Of a stretch of DNA of 50,457 bases, positions 9,653 to 17,893 are shown piece after piece. Within the stretch, counting starts at the first letter, position 1. Each line of letters starts with the position of its first letter. The stretch covers positions 1 to 50,457 of the forward strand of contig NZ_FMCH01000185.1 in NCBI RefSeq assembly GCF_900091855.1. The letters run 5' to 3'. The notes beneath the pieces are model-generated. The model saw only the letters and a program-made list of their open reading frames with translations. It searched no databases and had not been told where the DNA came from. The position numbers and the translations under genes were made by a program. Source of the stretch: Streptomyces sp. DvalAA-14 (GTDB lineage Bacteria > Actinomycetota > Actinomycetes > Streptomycetales > Streptomycetaceae).

Positions 9653-10467
9653 CGACCACCCCCGGCGCTCCCGGCGCCGCCCAGCAGCCCCAGCACGCCC
9701 AGGACTTCGCCGGGCTCACCGCCCTGGTCACCGGCGGCGCCTCCGGGATCGGCGCGGCCACCGCCGCGCTGCTCACCGCCCGCGGCGCCCGTGTCGCCGT
9801 ACTCGACCGCGACCCGTCCGGCGCCCCGAAGGGCACCGTGCCGGTGCTCGCCGACGTCACCTCGGACGAGGCCGTACGGGCCGGCGTCGGGGAGGCCGTC
9901 CGCCAACTCGGCGGGCTGCACATCCTGGTGAGCAACGCCGGGATCGGGGCCATCGGCACTGTCGAGGACAACGCCGACGACGAGTGGCAGCGCGTGCTCG
10001 ACATCAACGTGCTCGGCATGGTCCGCGCCGCCAGGGCGGCCCTGCCGCACCTGCGCGAGGCCGCCGCCGCCCGCCCCGGCACCGCCTCCATCACCCACAC
10101 CTGCTCCATCGCCGCCACCGCGGGGCTGCCGCAGCGCGCGCTGTACAGCGCCAGCAAGGGCGCGGTCCTCGCGCTCACCCTGGCGATGGCCGCGGACCAC
10201 GTCCGCGAGGGTGTCCGGGTCAACTGTGTCAACCCCGGCACCGCCGACACCCCCTGGATCGGCCGGCTGCTCGATCAGGCCGACGACCCGGCCGCCGAGC
10301 GAGCGGCCCTGGGCGCCCGCCAGCCGATGGGCCGGCTGGTCACCGCCGACGAAGTGGCCGCCGCCATCGTCTATCTCGCCTCCCCCGCCGCGTCGAGCGT
10401 GACCGGAACCGCGCTCGCCGTCGACGGCGGTATGCAAGGGCTCCGCCTGCGACCCGCAGCAGGCTGA
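9649..10467 (+). CDS. SDR dehydrogenase, probable 2-keto-3-deoxy-L-fuconate dehydrogenase
   Basis: A 272-residue classical short-chain dehydrogenase. It has the nucleotide motif TGGASGIG (28-35), NAG (96-98), and the catalytic Ser153, Tyr166 and Lys170 in [10 protein letters not shown] and YSASKG. The C-terminal [12 protein letters not shown] is typical. The ATG at 9649 overlaps the dehydratase stop (ATGA), indicating translational coupling. By context it oxidises the keto-deoxy acid made by the dehydratase to a 2,4-diketo acid. The next enzyme, a fumarylacetoacetase-fold diketo acid hydrolase, is not in the window. Sequence alone would only say SDR. Confidence 0.8.
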   Translation: MTTTPGAPGAAQQPQHAQDFAGLTALVTGGASGIGAATAALLTARGARVAVLDRDPSGAPKGTVPVLADVTSDEAVRAGVGEAVRQLGGLHILVSNAGIGAIGTVEDNADDEWQRVLDINVLGMVRAARAALPHLREAAAARPGTASITHTCSIAATAGLPQRALYSASKGAVLALTLAMAADHVREGVRVNCVNPGTADTPWIGRLLDQADDPAAERAALGARQPMGRLVTADEVAAAIVYLASPAASSVTGTALAVDGGMQGLRLRPAAG

Positions 10468-10577
10468 CCCGGCACGCACCACCGCTCCACCAGTACCGCA
10501 GTTCGGCATCACAGCGCATCGCAGCACCGAAACCACCCGTATCGCCGATATTCAACTTGGAAGGGCAGGACTCGACG

Positions 10578-11615
10578 ATGAGACTGCGCACGACGACCGT
10601 GGCCGCCTGTGCCGCTCTGCTCGCGGTCACCGCGCTCGCGGGCTGCAACAGAGGAAGCGACAGCAAGGCCGGCACCTCCGGCAAGGTCGGCATCGACCTG
10701 CCCCGTGCGGACAGCGACTTCTGGAACTCCTACAACGGCTACATAGAAAAGGGCGTCAAGGCCGGCGACGTGTCGGCCCTGCCCCGCACCAACTCGCAGA
10801 ACGACATCGGCAAGCTCGTCGCCAACGTGCAGAGCTTCGCCAACGAGGGCGCCAAGGCGATCATCATGGCGCCGCAGGACACCGGCGCCATCGCCTCCAC
10901 CCTCGACCAGATGGCCAAGAAGAAGATCCCGGTCATCAGCGTCGACACCCGTCCGGACAAGGGGCAGGTGTACATGGTGGTCCGCGCCGACAACAAGGCG
11001 TACGGCGAGAAGGCCTGCGAATACCTGGGCGCCCAGCTCAAGGGCAAGGGCAAGGTGGCCGAGTTCGAGGGCGACCTGTCCTCCATCAACGGCCGCGACC
11101 GCTCAGAGGCGTTCGCGTCCTGCATGAAGACCAAGTTCCCGGCCATCAAGGTGATCCCGCTCGTCACCAACTGGGACGGCGCCACCGCGTCGGCCAAGCT
11201 GCAGACCACGCTCGCCTCGGACCCGGACCTCAACGGCCTCTACATGCAGGCCGGCGGCGTCTTCCTGCAGCCCACCCTGGCGCTGCTCCAGCAGAAGCAC
11301 CTGCTCAAGCCGCCCGGCACGCCCGGCCACATCACCATCATCTCCAACGACGGCATCCCGGAGGAGTTCAAGGCGATCAAGGCCGGGCAGATCGACGCCA
11401 CCATCTCCCAGCCCGCCGACCTCTACGCCAAGTACGCGCTGTACTACGCCAAGGAGGCGCTGGCCGGCAAGAAGTTCTCGCCCGGTCCGACCGACCACGA
11501 CTCGAACATCATCGCCATCCCCAACGGCCTGGAGGACCAGCTGCCCGCGCCGCTGGTGACCAAGGCGAACGTGGACGACCCCAACCTGTGGGCCAACCAG
11601 CTCGGGAAGAGCTGA
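10578..11615 (+). CDS. Sugar ABC transporter substrate-binding lipoprotein
   Basis: A 345-residue periplasmic-binding-protein-like (LacI/RbsB type) lipoprotein. Signal peptide MRLRTTTVAACAALLAVTAL is followed by lipobox LAGC with lipid-bearing Cys23. The mature domain has IIMAPQDTGAIAS, IPVISVDTRPDKG and ITIISNDGIPEEFKAIKAGQIDATISQP, typical of ribose/xylose/rhamnose-class binding proteins. ATG 10578 follows AGGA. It starts 110 bases after the dehydrogenase and is followed after 3 bases by the ATPase and then by the permease. Expected substrate is L-fucose or a related free sugar. Confidence 0.88.
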   Translation: MRLRTTTVAACAALLAVTALAGCNRGSDSKAGTSGKVGIDLPRADSDFWNSYNGYIEKGVKAGDVSALPRTNSQNDIGKLVANVQSFANEGAKAIIMAPQDTGAIASTLDQMAKKKIPVISVDTRPDKGQVYMVVRADNKAYGEKACEYLGAQLKGKGKVAEFEGDLSSINGRDRSEAFASCMKTKFPAIKVIPLVTNWDGATASAKLQTTLASDPDLNGLYMQAGGVFLQPTLALLQQKHLLKPPGTPGHITIISNDGIPEEFKAIKAGQIDATISQPADLYAKYALYYAKEALAGKKFSPGPTDHDSNIIAIPNGLEDQLPAPLVTKANVDDPNLWANQLGKS

Positions 11616-11618
11616 CCC

Positions 11619-13145
11619 ATGGAACAGGCCGTACCGCCCGCCGCGGTCCACGCGGAGGGCATCGTCAAACGGTTCGGGGCCACCGTGGCCCTGGACCGGG
11701 TGGGCATCACCGTCGCGGCCGGCGACTCGCACGCGCTCGTCGGCCGCAACGGCGCCGGAAAGTCCACCCTGGTCTCGGTACTGACCGGGCTGCAGACGCC
11801 CGACGCCGGCCGGGTCTCCTTCCTGGGGGAGCCCGCGCCGGCGCCCGGCGACACCGCCGCCTGGCAGTCCAAGGTGGCCTGCGTCTACCAGAAGTCGATG
11901 GTGGTGCCCGATCTGACCGTCGCGGAGAACCTGTTCCTGAACCGGTTCGAGCGCGGCCGGATCCGCTGGTCCGCGCTGCGCGCGCGGGCCAGCGACCTGC
12001 TCGCCGAGTACGGGGTCGATGTCGACCCCAACGCGCGGGCCGGTGATCTCACCGTCGAACAGGGGCAGTTCGTGGAGATCGCGCGGGCGCTGTCCTTCGG
12101 GGCCCGCTTCATCATCCTCGACGAGCCCACCGCCCAGCTCGACGCGGCCGGCATCGACCGGCTGTTCACCAAGCTGCGCGACCTCCAGCGGCAGGGCGTG
12201 GCGTTCCTGTTCATCTCGCACCACCTGCAGGAGGTCTACGACCTGTGCACCACCGTCACGGTCTACCGTGACGCACGCCATGTGGTGACCGCGCCCGTCG
12301 CCGAACTCGGCAAGGACGCGCTGGTGGAGGCCATGACCGGTGAGGCGGCGCAGGGCGAGGCGGCCTGGCACGCCAAGGGCGCCGCACCGCAGGACACCGA
12401 GGCCGTGCTGCGGGCCGAGGGTCTGGCCCTGGACGGCGCCTTCGACACCATCGACTTCGCGGTCGAATCCGGCGAGGTGCTGGGCCTGGCCGGGGCCACC
12501 GCGAGCGGCAACACCGCGCTCGGCGAGACCCTGGTGGGGCTGCGCAGGCCCACCGGCGGCCGGACCGTGGTGGCCGGGAAGCCGGTGCGGCCGGGCAGCG
12601 TCCCGCACGCGCTGGGCGCCGGCATCGGCTACGTCCCCGAGGACCGGCACCGGCAGGGCCTGGTGCTCGGCCGCAGCGTCGCCGAGAATGCCACCTTGTC
12701 GGTGACCGATCAGCTCGGCCCGTACGGCACCGTCCTGCCGTCGCGGACCCGGGCGTTCGCCGAACGGATGATCAGCTCGCTGGACATCAAGACCTCGGGG
12801 CCCGCGCAGCCGGTCGCCGACCTGTCCGGCGGCAATCAGCAAAAGGTCGTCATCGCCCGCGCGCTGGCCCGCGAGCCGCGGGTACTGGTGGCCATCCGGC
12901 CCACCGCGGGCGTGGACGTGAAGTCCAAGGACGCGCTGCTCGGCGTGGTCAGGGGCGTCGCCGACCGCGGGGACGCGGCCGTCATCGTCTCCGACGAACT
13001 GGACGACCTGCGGGTCTGCGACCGGGTGATCGCGCTGTTCCACGGACGGGTGATCGCCGAGTTCGGCAGCGGATGGAGCGACCGGGACCTGGTCTCGGCG
13101 ATGGAAGGGCTGCCCGCGGGCGGCGACGAGGGAGCCGAGGAATGA
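11619..13145 (+). CDS. Sugar ABC transporter ATP-binding protein with degenerate second domain
   Basis: A 508-residue double-ATPase subunit of the sugar importer (RbsA/XylG type). Domain 1 has Walker A GRNGAGKST (42-50), a divergent signature LTVEQGQFVEIARAL and Walker B FIILDEPTAQLD with switch His in FISHH. Domain 2 has a broken Walker A (GATASGNTAL, lacking GKT), an intact LSGGNQQK signature, and Walker B VLVAIRPTAGVD, where the usual Asp-Glu is replaced by Ile-Arg. Domain 2 is therefore unlikely to hydrolyse ATP. Degenerate second Walker A motifs are normal for this family; loss of the Walker B acidic pair is less so. It starts 3 bases after the lipoprotein gene and overlaps the permease gene. 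Confidence 0.9.
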   Translation: MEQAVPPAAVHAEGIVKRFGATVALDRVGITVAAGDSHALVGRNGAGKSTLVSVLTGLQTPDAGRVSFLGEPAPAPGDTAAWQSKVACVYQKSMVVPDLTVAENLFLNRFERGRIRWSALRARASDLLAEYGVDVDPNARAGDLTVEQGQFVEIARALSFGARFIILDEPTAQLDAAGIDRLFTKLRDLQRQGVAFLFISHHLQEVYDLCTTVTVYRDARHVVTAPVAELGKDALVEAMTGEAAQGEAAWHAKGAAPQDTEAVLRAEGLALDGAFDTIDFAVESGEVLGLAGATASGNTALGETLVGLRRPTGGRTVVAGKPVRPGSVPHALGAGIGYVPEDRHRQGLVLGRSVAENATLSVTDQLGPYGTVLPSRTRAFAERMISSLDIKTSGPAQPVADLSGGNQQKVVIARALAREPRVLVAIRPTAGVDVKSKDALLGVVRGVADRGDAAVIVSDELDDLRVCDRVIALFHGRVIAEFGSGWSDRDLVSAMEGLPAGGDEGAEE

Positions 13146-14179
13146 CCGACACCAGCCAACTGACCGCCGACGCGGCGGCACCTGAAAAGACCGGGCGGGC
13201 GGTGCCGCGCCTGCAACTCACCCGCTACCGGGACCTGTCCCTGCTCCCGGTGATCCTGCTGCTGGGCGTCATCGGCTTCATCGTGTCGCCGACCTTCCTG
13301 ACGTCCGACAACCTCATCGGCGTCCTCCAGCAGTGCAGCGAGCTGAGCCTGCTGGTCCTCGGCGAGGCCATGATCCTGATAACCGGCCGGATGGACCTGT
13401 CGCTGGAGTCCACCATCGGTGTGGCCCCGGTGATCGCGATGTGGCTGGTGATGCCGCGCACCGGCTCGGCCACCTACCACGGCATCGGACTGATGCCCGG
13501 CTGGACCTCGATCCCGCTGTGCCTGCTGGCGGGCCTGCTGATCGGCGGCTTCAACGGCTTCCTGATCCTGAAACTGAGAGTGAACGGCTTCATCGCCACT
13601 CTCGGCATGCTGACCATGCTCCGGGGGCTGCAGGACGGCATCTCCCAGGGCAAGTCCATCGTCGAGGTGCCCAAGTCCTTCTCCTACCTGGGCGGCGCGT
13701 CCTGGATCGGCGCTCCGGCGGCGGTCTGGATCTGCCTGCTGCTGTTCGTGATCGGCGGCCTGGCCCTGGGATACCTGCGGCACGGCCGGGCGCTCTACGC
13801 GATCGGCGGCAACAAGGAGGCGGCCCGCGCGGCCGGTATCCGGGTGGACCTCATCACCTGGGCCGTCCTCGGCATCGCCTCGCTGCTGGCCGCCTTCGCC
13901 GGTGTGCTCTACGTCGGCCACTACGGGGCCGTCTCCTCCACCCAGGGCAACGGCTGGATCTTCCAGGTCTTCGCCGCCACCGTGATCGGCGGCGTCAGCC
14001 TCAACGGCGGCCGGGGCACCCTGTTCGGCGCCCTGACCGGCGTGGTCGCGCTCCAACTCGTGGTCAACGTCACCACGCTCGGCGGAGTCCCGCCGCTGTG
14101 GGACAAGTTCCTCTACGGTGCGATCATCATCGTCGCGCTGATCATCTCCCGCTTCGCCAGCGGCGAGAAACAGGACTGA
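13142..14179 (+). CDS. Sugar ABC transporter permease
   Basis: A 345-residue membrane protein of the RbsC/XylH-like permease family with about eight to ten hydrophobic segments, for example LLPVILLLGVIGFIV and WAVLGIASLLAAFAGVLY. The family region GRALYAIGGNKEAARAAGI and the EAA-like loop are present. The ATG at 13142 overlaps the ATPase stop as ATGA; an in-frame start further upstream would need translation through the ATPase end and is unlikely. It completes the binding protein/ATPase/permease set. Confidence 0.9.
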   Translation: MTDTSQLTADAAAPEKTGRAVPRLQLTRYRDLSLLPVILLLGVIGFIVSPTFLTSDNLIGVLQQCSELSLLVLGEAMILITGRMDLSLESTIGVAPVIAMWLVMPRTGSATYHGIGLMPGWTSIPLCLLAGLLIGGFNGFLILKLRVNGFIATLGMLTMLRGLQDGISQGKSIVEVPKSFSYLGGASWIGAPAAVWICLLLFVIGGLALGYLRHGRALYAIGGNKEAARAAGIRVDLITWAVLGIASLLAAFAGVLYVGHYGAVSSTQGNGWIFQVFAATVIGGVSLNGGRGTLFGALTGVVALQLVVNVTTLGGVPPLWDKFLYGAIIIVALIISRFASGEKQD

Positions 14180-14261
14180 CCGGCCCGCAGAGCAGCACAG
14201 CACAGCACCAAGAGCAGTACCGAGCCGTACCGTACGAAACGCACAAGGAGAGCGACTGCCC

Positions 14262-15287
14262 ATGCCCGTTCCGGCACTGCCCAGGCTCGGCCTCGGCTGC
14301 GCTCCACTGGCCAACCTCTACCGCGCCATCACCGACGAGGAGGCCGAGGCCACCGTGGCGGCCGCGTTCGACGCGGGCGCCACCTACCTCGACACCGCGC
14401 CGCACTACGGCCTCGGCCGCTCCGAGGAGCGGCTGGGCCGGGCGCTGGCCGGCCGCGACCGCTCCTCCTACGTGCTGTCGACCAAGGCCGGCCGGCGGCT
14501 GCGCGACCTCGGGCCGGGCGAGACGGCGGACGGGCAGGGCTTCACCGACACCCCCGCCCGGGCCCGGGTGTGGGACTTCTCCGCCGACGGCATCCGCGCC
14601 ACGCTCGAAGGGTCGCTGCGGCGGCTCGGCGTGGATGCCGTCGACATCGTCTATCTGCACGACGTCGAGGACCACCTGCGGGAGGTCTACGCCTGCGGTT
14701 TCCCGGCGCTGGCCGAACTGCGCGACCAGGGCGTCGTCAAGGCCATCGGCTTCGGCATGAACTTCAGCGGGGCGATGGCCAAACTGGTCGCCGACCTCGA
14801 TGTCGACGTGGTGCTCTGCGCCGGCCGCTGGACGCTGCTGGAGCGCACCGCGCTGGACGACCTGCTGCCCGAGTGCGAGCGCCGCGGCACCCAGGTGGTG
14901 GTCGGCGGCGTCTACAACTCCGGCCTGCTGGCCGACCCCAGGCCCGGGGCCCACTACAACTACGTCGCCGCGCCGGAGGACTTGCTGCGCCGGGCGCTCG
15001 ACATGGCCCAGGTCTGCGCCGAGTACGGGGTGCCGCTGCGGGCCGCCGCGCTGCGCTTCCCGTTCGCCCACCCCGCGGTGGTCTCCGCGGTGGTCGGCGC
15101 GGCCGGCCCGGACGAGATGCGGGACAATGCGGCCATGTTCGACTACGACATTCCCGACGACCTGTGGCACGCCCTGGTCGAGCGCGGGCTGCTGGACGAC
15201 GACGTACCGCTGCCCCTGGGCACCACCGTGGCCCGCAACGCGGCCGCCAACGCCGCCCTGACCACCGACCGGAACGCCGGGGAGTGA
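14262..15287 (+). CDS. Aldo/keto reductase, probable L-fucose (aldose) 1-dehydrogenase
   Basis: A 341-residue AKR-fold enzyme resembling D-threo-aldose/L-fucose 1-dehydrogenases, which oxidise the free sugar to its 1,5-lactone. Tetrad residues are Asp44 and Tyr49 (YLDTAPHYG), Lys75 (LSTKAG) and His133 (VYLHDVEDH). The family-like WDFSADGIRATLEGSLRRLG (105-124) follows. The ATG at 14262 has AAGGAG 11 bases upstream. It lies 82 bases after the permease and 2 bases before the lactonase gene, whose product would open the lactone. The pathway order dehydrogenase, lactonase, dehydratase, dehydrogenase supports the assignment. Confidence 0.85.
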   Translation: MPVPALPRLGLGCAPLANLYRAITDEEAEATVAAAFDAGATYLDTAPHYGLGRSEERLGRALAGRDRSSYVLSTKAGRRLRDLGPGETADGQGFTDTPARARVWDFSADGIRATLEGSLRRLGVDAVDIVYLHDVEDHLREVYACGFPALAELRDQGVVKAIGFGMNFSGAMAKLVADLDVDVVLCAGRWTLLERTALDDLLPECERRGTQVVVGGVYNSGLLADPRPGAHYNYVAAPEDLLRRALDMAQVCAEYGVPLRAAALRFPFAHPAVVSAVVGAAGPDEMRDNAAMFDYDIPDDLWHALVERGLLDDDVPLPLGTTVARNAAANAALTTDRNAGE

Positions 15288-15289
15288 CC

Positions 15290-16132
15290 ATGCGCATCGA
15301 CGCCCACCACCATCTGTGGGACCTCGGCCGGCGACCGCAGCCGTGGCTCACCGGGGAGGCGCTCGACCCGATCAACCGCACGTTCGAGGCGGCCGAACTC
15401 GAACCGCTGCTCGACGCGCACGGCATCGACGCGACCGTGGTCGTCCAGTCCAGCTCCTCGCTGGACGAGACCCGCGAACTGCTGGCCGGCGCGGCCGAAT
15501 CCGGCAGCCCGGTGGCCGGCGTCGTCGGCTGGGCGGACATCGCGGACCCCGCACTGCCCGAGGTGCTGGCCTCGTTGGCCGCGGCCGGCCCGCTGGTGGG
15601 GATACGCCACCAGGTGCAGGACGAGTCCGACGTGTGGTGGCTGGGCCGCCCGGAGATACGCCAGGGGCTGCGCGAGATCGCCGCGGCCGGGCTGGTCTAC
15701 GACCTGCTGGTGACCCCGCGCGAGATGACCGCGGCCGTGGCGACCGTACAGGCCCTGCCCGAGCTGGAGTTCGTGCTCGACCACGGCGGGAAGCCGCCGA
15801 TCGCCGCCGACCAGTGGGAGCCGTGGGCCGGCCAGCTGGCCGCGCTCGCCGCGCTGCCCAATGTCAGCTGCAAGCTGTCCGGCCTGATCACCGAGGCGGA
15901 CTGGGACAGCTGGCGCCCGCAGGACGTCCTGCCGTACGCCCGCCACCTGCTGGACGCCTTCGGGCCCGAGCGGGTGCTGTTCGGCTCCGACTGGCCGGTG
16001 TGCACGCTCGCCGGGCGCTACGCGGATGTGTACGCCCTCGCCGAGCAGGCCGTGGCCGCGCTGGACCCGGCCGGACGGGACGCGGTCCTGGGCGGCAACG
16101 CGGCCCGCGTCTACGGCCTGAACCAGCTCTGA
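15290..16132 (+). CDS. Amidohydrolase-family lactonase, probable L-fucono-1,5-lactonase
   Basis: A 280-residue amidohydrolase_2-type TIM barrel. Metal-site motif MRIDAHHHLWDL is at 1-12, with WLTG and DPINRTF following as in fuconolactonases. Further family motifs are GIRHQVQDE (about 103-111), FVLDHGGKPPI (about 161-171) and VLFGSDWPVC with the catalytic Asp (about 227-236). The ATG at 15290 follows GGGGAG and lies 2 bases after the AKR stop. It would hydrolyse fuconolactone to fuconate for the dehydratase. Confidence 0.88.
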   Translation: MRIDAHHHLWDLGRRPQPWLTGEALDPINRTFEAAELEPLLDAHGIDATVVVQSSSSLDETRELLAGAAESGSPVAGVVGWADIADPALPEVLASLAAAGPLVGIRHQVQDESDVWWLGRPEIRQGLREIAAAGLVYDLLVTPREMTAAVATVQALPELEFVLDHGGKPPIAADQWEPWAGQLAALAALPNVSCKLSGLITEADWDSWRPQDVLPYARHLLDAFGPERVLFGSDWPVCTLAGRYADVYALAEQAVAALDPAGRDAVLGGNAARVYGLNQL

Positions 16133-16155
16133 CGCCGCCCGCGCGACCCTCCACG

Positions 16156-16176
16156 CCCCGGCCGGGCCGGCCGGGG
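16156..16176. terminator. Hairpin between the lactonase and GntR genes
   Basis: CCCCGGCC (16156-16163) pairs with GGCCGGGG (16169-16176). It lies between convergent stops and may terminate both strands. Confidence 0.6.
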
Positions 16177-16199
16177 CCCGCGTGGGGGCCGGGGCCGGG

Positions 16200-16871
16200 C
16201 TAGAGCGTCGAGCGCAGCCATTGCTCGACGCTGGCCACGTGCACGGTCGCCCAGGAGCGGGCCGCCTCCGCGTCGCGGTCGCGCAGCGCGGTCAGGATCG
16301 CGCGGTGCTCGTACAGGGTGCGGCTGACCGCGTCCTCCTGGGTGAGGCCCCGCCACACCCGGGCCCGGGTGGTCGGACCGGACAGCCCGTCGAGCAGTGA
16401 GCAGAGCACCGAATTGCCCGAGCTCTGCACGATGCCCCGGTGGAACTCCAGGTCGGAGGCGACCAGTTCCTCCACCAGCGGCTCCGCGCCGAGCGCGTCC
16501 AGCTTGCCCTCCAGCACGTCCAGGTCCTCGATCGGGATGCGCAGCGCGGCCATCGCAGTGGCGGCCGGCTCCAGGATGCGGCGCACCGCGAGGAACTCCA
16601 GCACCGTGTCGTCGCGGTGGAAGTCCACCACGAAGCTCAGTGCCTCCAGCAGCAGTTGCGGATCGAGGCTGGTGACGTAGGTGCCGTCGCCCTGGCGCAC
16701 GTCGAGGATGCGGATCAGCGACAAGGCGCGCACCGCCTCGCGCAGCGAGTTGCGCGACAGGCCCAGCTCGGCCGCCAGTTCGCTCTCCTTCGGCAGCCGG
16801 TCGCCGGGCCGGAGCGCCCCCGAGACGATCATCTCCTTGATCTTCTCGATGGCCTCGTCGGTGACCGCCAT
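16200..16871 (-). CDS. GntR/FadR-family (FCD) repressor of the fucose cluster
   Basis: A 223-residue GntR regulator. The winged helix is at the N-terminus (GALRPGDRLPKESELAAELG then SRNSLREAVRAL, about 18-50), and the C-terminal FCD ligand domain starts near residue 75 with metal-site residues in VASDLEFHRGIV (about 138-149) and YEHRAIL (about 187-193). The ATG at 16871 has a GGGGAGG ribosome site. It is convergent to the catabolic genes and its own promoter holds the best copy of a 15-bp palindrome also found at 8222-8319, so it probably represses itself and the cluster, released by a pathway acid such as fuconate. Confidence 0.9.
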   Translation of the reverse strand: MAVTDEAIEKIKEMIVSGALRPGDRLPKESELAAELGLSRNSLREAVRALSLIRILDVRQGDGTYVTSLDPQLLLEALSFVVDFHRDDTVLEFLAVRRILEPAATAMAALRIPIEDLDVLEGKLDALGAEPLVEELVASDLEFHRGIVQSSGNSVLCSLLDGLSGPTTRARVWRGLTQEDAVSRTLYEHRAILTALRDRDAEAARSWATVHVASVEQWLRSTL

Positions 16872-16941
16872 CTGCGCCCTCCCCTTGCTCCGGTCGTGCG
16901 GCTCGCCGGCCCGCGACGTACTCAGGTCCCGCGGTGCCGCC

Positions 16942-16956
16942 AGACCTCCGATGTCT
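16942..16956. promoter_or_regulatory. GntR/FadR operator site 4, at the regulator's own promoter
   Basis: AGACCTCCGATGTCT is a 15-bp palindrome with one mismatch from AGACATCCGATGTCT. It overlaps the start point predicted from the -10 CATAAT on the minus strand, so autorepression is likely. Confidence 0.6.
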
Positions 16957-16963
16957 TGCCTTC

Positions 16964-16993
16964 ATTATGGGCCAGATACCGGGTCGCGCCCAA
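16964..16993 (-). promoter_or_regulatory. Candidate gntR promoter
   Basis: Read on the minus strand: -35 TTGGGC (16993-16988), 18-base spacer, -10 CATAAT (16969-16964), predicted start in the operator at about 16957. Confidence 0.45.
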
Positions 16994-17089
16994 CAGTCCG
17001 GAAAACCCGGCCCGGCCGGCCGCGCGCCCGCCCGTCCGGTCGAAAGGGCCCGCGGCCTCGACGGAGCCGGCCCACCCCCCGGCGGGATC

Positions 17090-17095
17090 CATACT
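17090..17095 (+). promoter_or_regulatory. -10 box placed for a leaderless nucleotidyltransferase transcript
   Basis: CATACT ends 7 bases before the GTG at 17103; no ribosome site intervenes. This supports GTG 17103 as the start. Confidence 0.4.
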
Positions 17096-17102
17096 GGTGC
17101 GC

Positions 17103-17864
17103 GTGATCCAGCACCGACTCATCGCCCGGGTACGGGAGATCTGCCGCGCCGACGACCGGCTGGACGCGGCCTTGATGTACGGCTCCTTCGCCGCGGGGGA
17201 GGGCGATGTGCACAGCGACGTGGAGTTCTGGCTGTTCTTCCGCCCCGAATCGCGCCCCGCGGTGGATCCGGCCGCCTGGTGCGCCGCCGTCGCGCCGGTG
17301 AACCTGGTGCTGCGCAACGAGTTCGGCACCCATGTGGCGCTCTTCCCGGGCCCGGTCCGCGGCGAGTTCCACTTCGCCACCAGCGATGAGATCGCCTCGG
17401 TGGGCAACTGGCCGGCTCGGGGCGCGGCGGTGGACGCGATGCTGGTGGTGGACCGCGGGGGCCTGCTGCGGCCGGTGCTGGAGAAGCTGCCGGACCGGCC
17501 GTCGCTCCCGGCCGGCCCGGCGGAGATCGCCGACCTGTGCGGCCGGTTCGCCAACTGGCTGGTGCTCGCCGCGCACGTCACCGCCCGCGGCGAGCACCTG
17601 CGGGCCCGGGACGCGCTCGCGCACGCCACCCGGCACCTGCTGTGGATGGCCCGCCTCGCCGAGGACAGCACCGCGCACTGGCTGACCCCGTCACGGGCCG
17701 CGGAGGCGGAACTGCCCGCCCGGACCGTCGCCGCCGTCGCCGAGGGCAGCCCCGCGGCGCTCTGGCGGGAGGGGCGCGCCCACTGGCGCACCCTGCTGGC
17801 GCGCGGCGGCCGGCCCGAGCCTGCCGCGCTCTTCGCCGAACTGGACGCCCTCACCGGGAACTGA
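17103..17864 (+). CDS. Nucleotidyltransferase, Lnu(B)/Lnu(F)-like
   Basis: A 253-residue protein with a nucleotidyltransferase fold at the N-terminus: ALMYGSFAAGEGDVHSDVEFWLFF (23-46), containing Gly27-Ser28 and the acidic pair Asp39/Glu41. The following APVNLVLRNEFGTHVALF and GPVRGEFHF run colinear with lincosamide nucleotidyltransferases Lnu(B)/Lnu(F) as I remember them, and a helical C-terminal domain follows (FANWLVLAAHVTARGEHLRARD). If this is right it would adenylylate a lincosamide-type drug, but low-identity homologues may have other substrates. It is a single gene between the fucose cluster and glpD, with a hairpin after it. Function moderately uncertain. Confidence 0.75.
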   Translation: MIQHRLIARVREICRADDRLDAALMYGSFAAGEGDVHSDVEFWLFFRPESRPAVDPAAWCAAVAPVNLVLRNEFGTHVALFPGPVRGEFHFATSDEIASVGNWPARGAAVDAMLVVDRGGLLRPVLEKLPDRPSLPAGPAEIADLCGRFANWLVLAAHVTARGEHLRARDALAHATRHLLWMARLAEDSTAHWLTPSRAAEAELPARTVAAVAEGSPAALWREGRAHWRTLLARGGRPEPAALFAELDALTGN

Positions 17865-17873
17865 CGCGGGCCG

Positions 17874-17893
17874 GCCGGGGCAGTGTCCCCGGC
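17874..17893. terminator. Hairpin between the nucleotidyltransferase gene and glpD
   Basis: GCCGGGG (17874-17880) pairs with CCCCGGC (17887-17893) around a 6-base loop, directly before the glpD stop at 17894. Probably bidirectional. Confidence 0.65.

Noticed and set aside
11103-13181. Long minus-strand frame opposite the sugar importer genes
   Set aside because: Same antisense artefact; the plus-strand ATPase and binding-protein motifs are complete.
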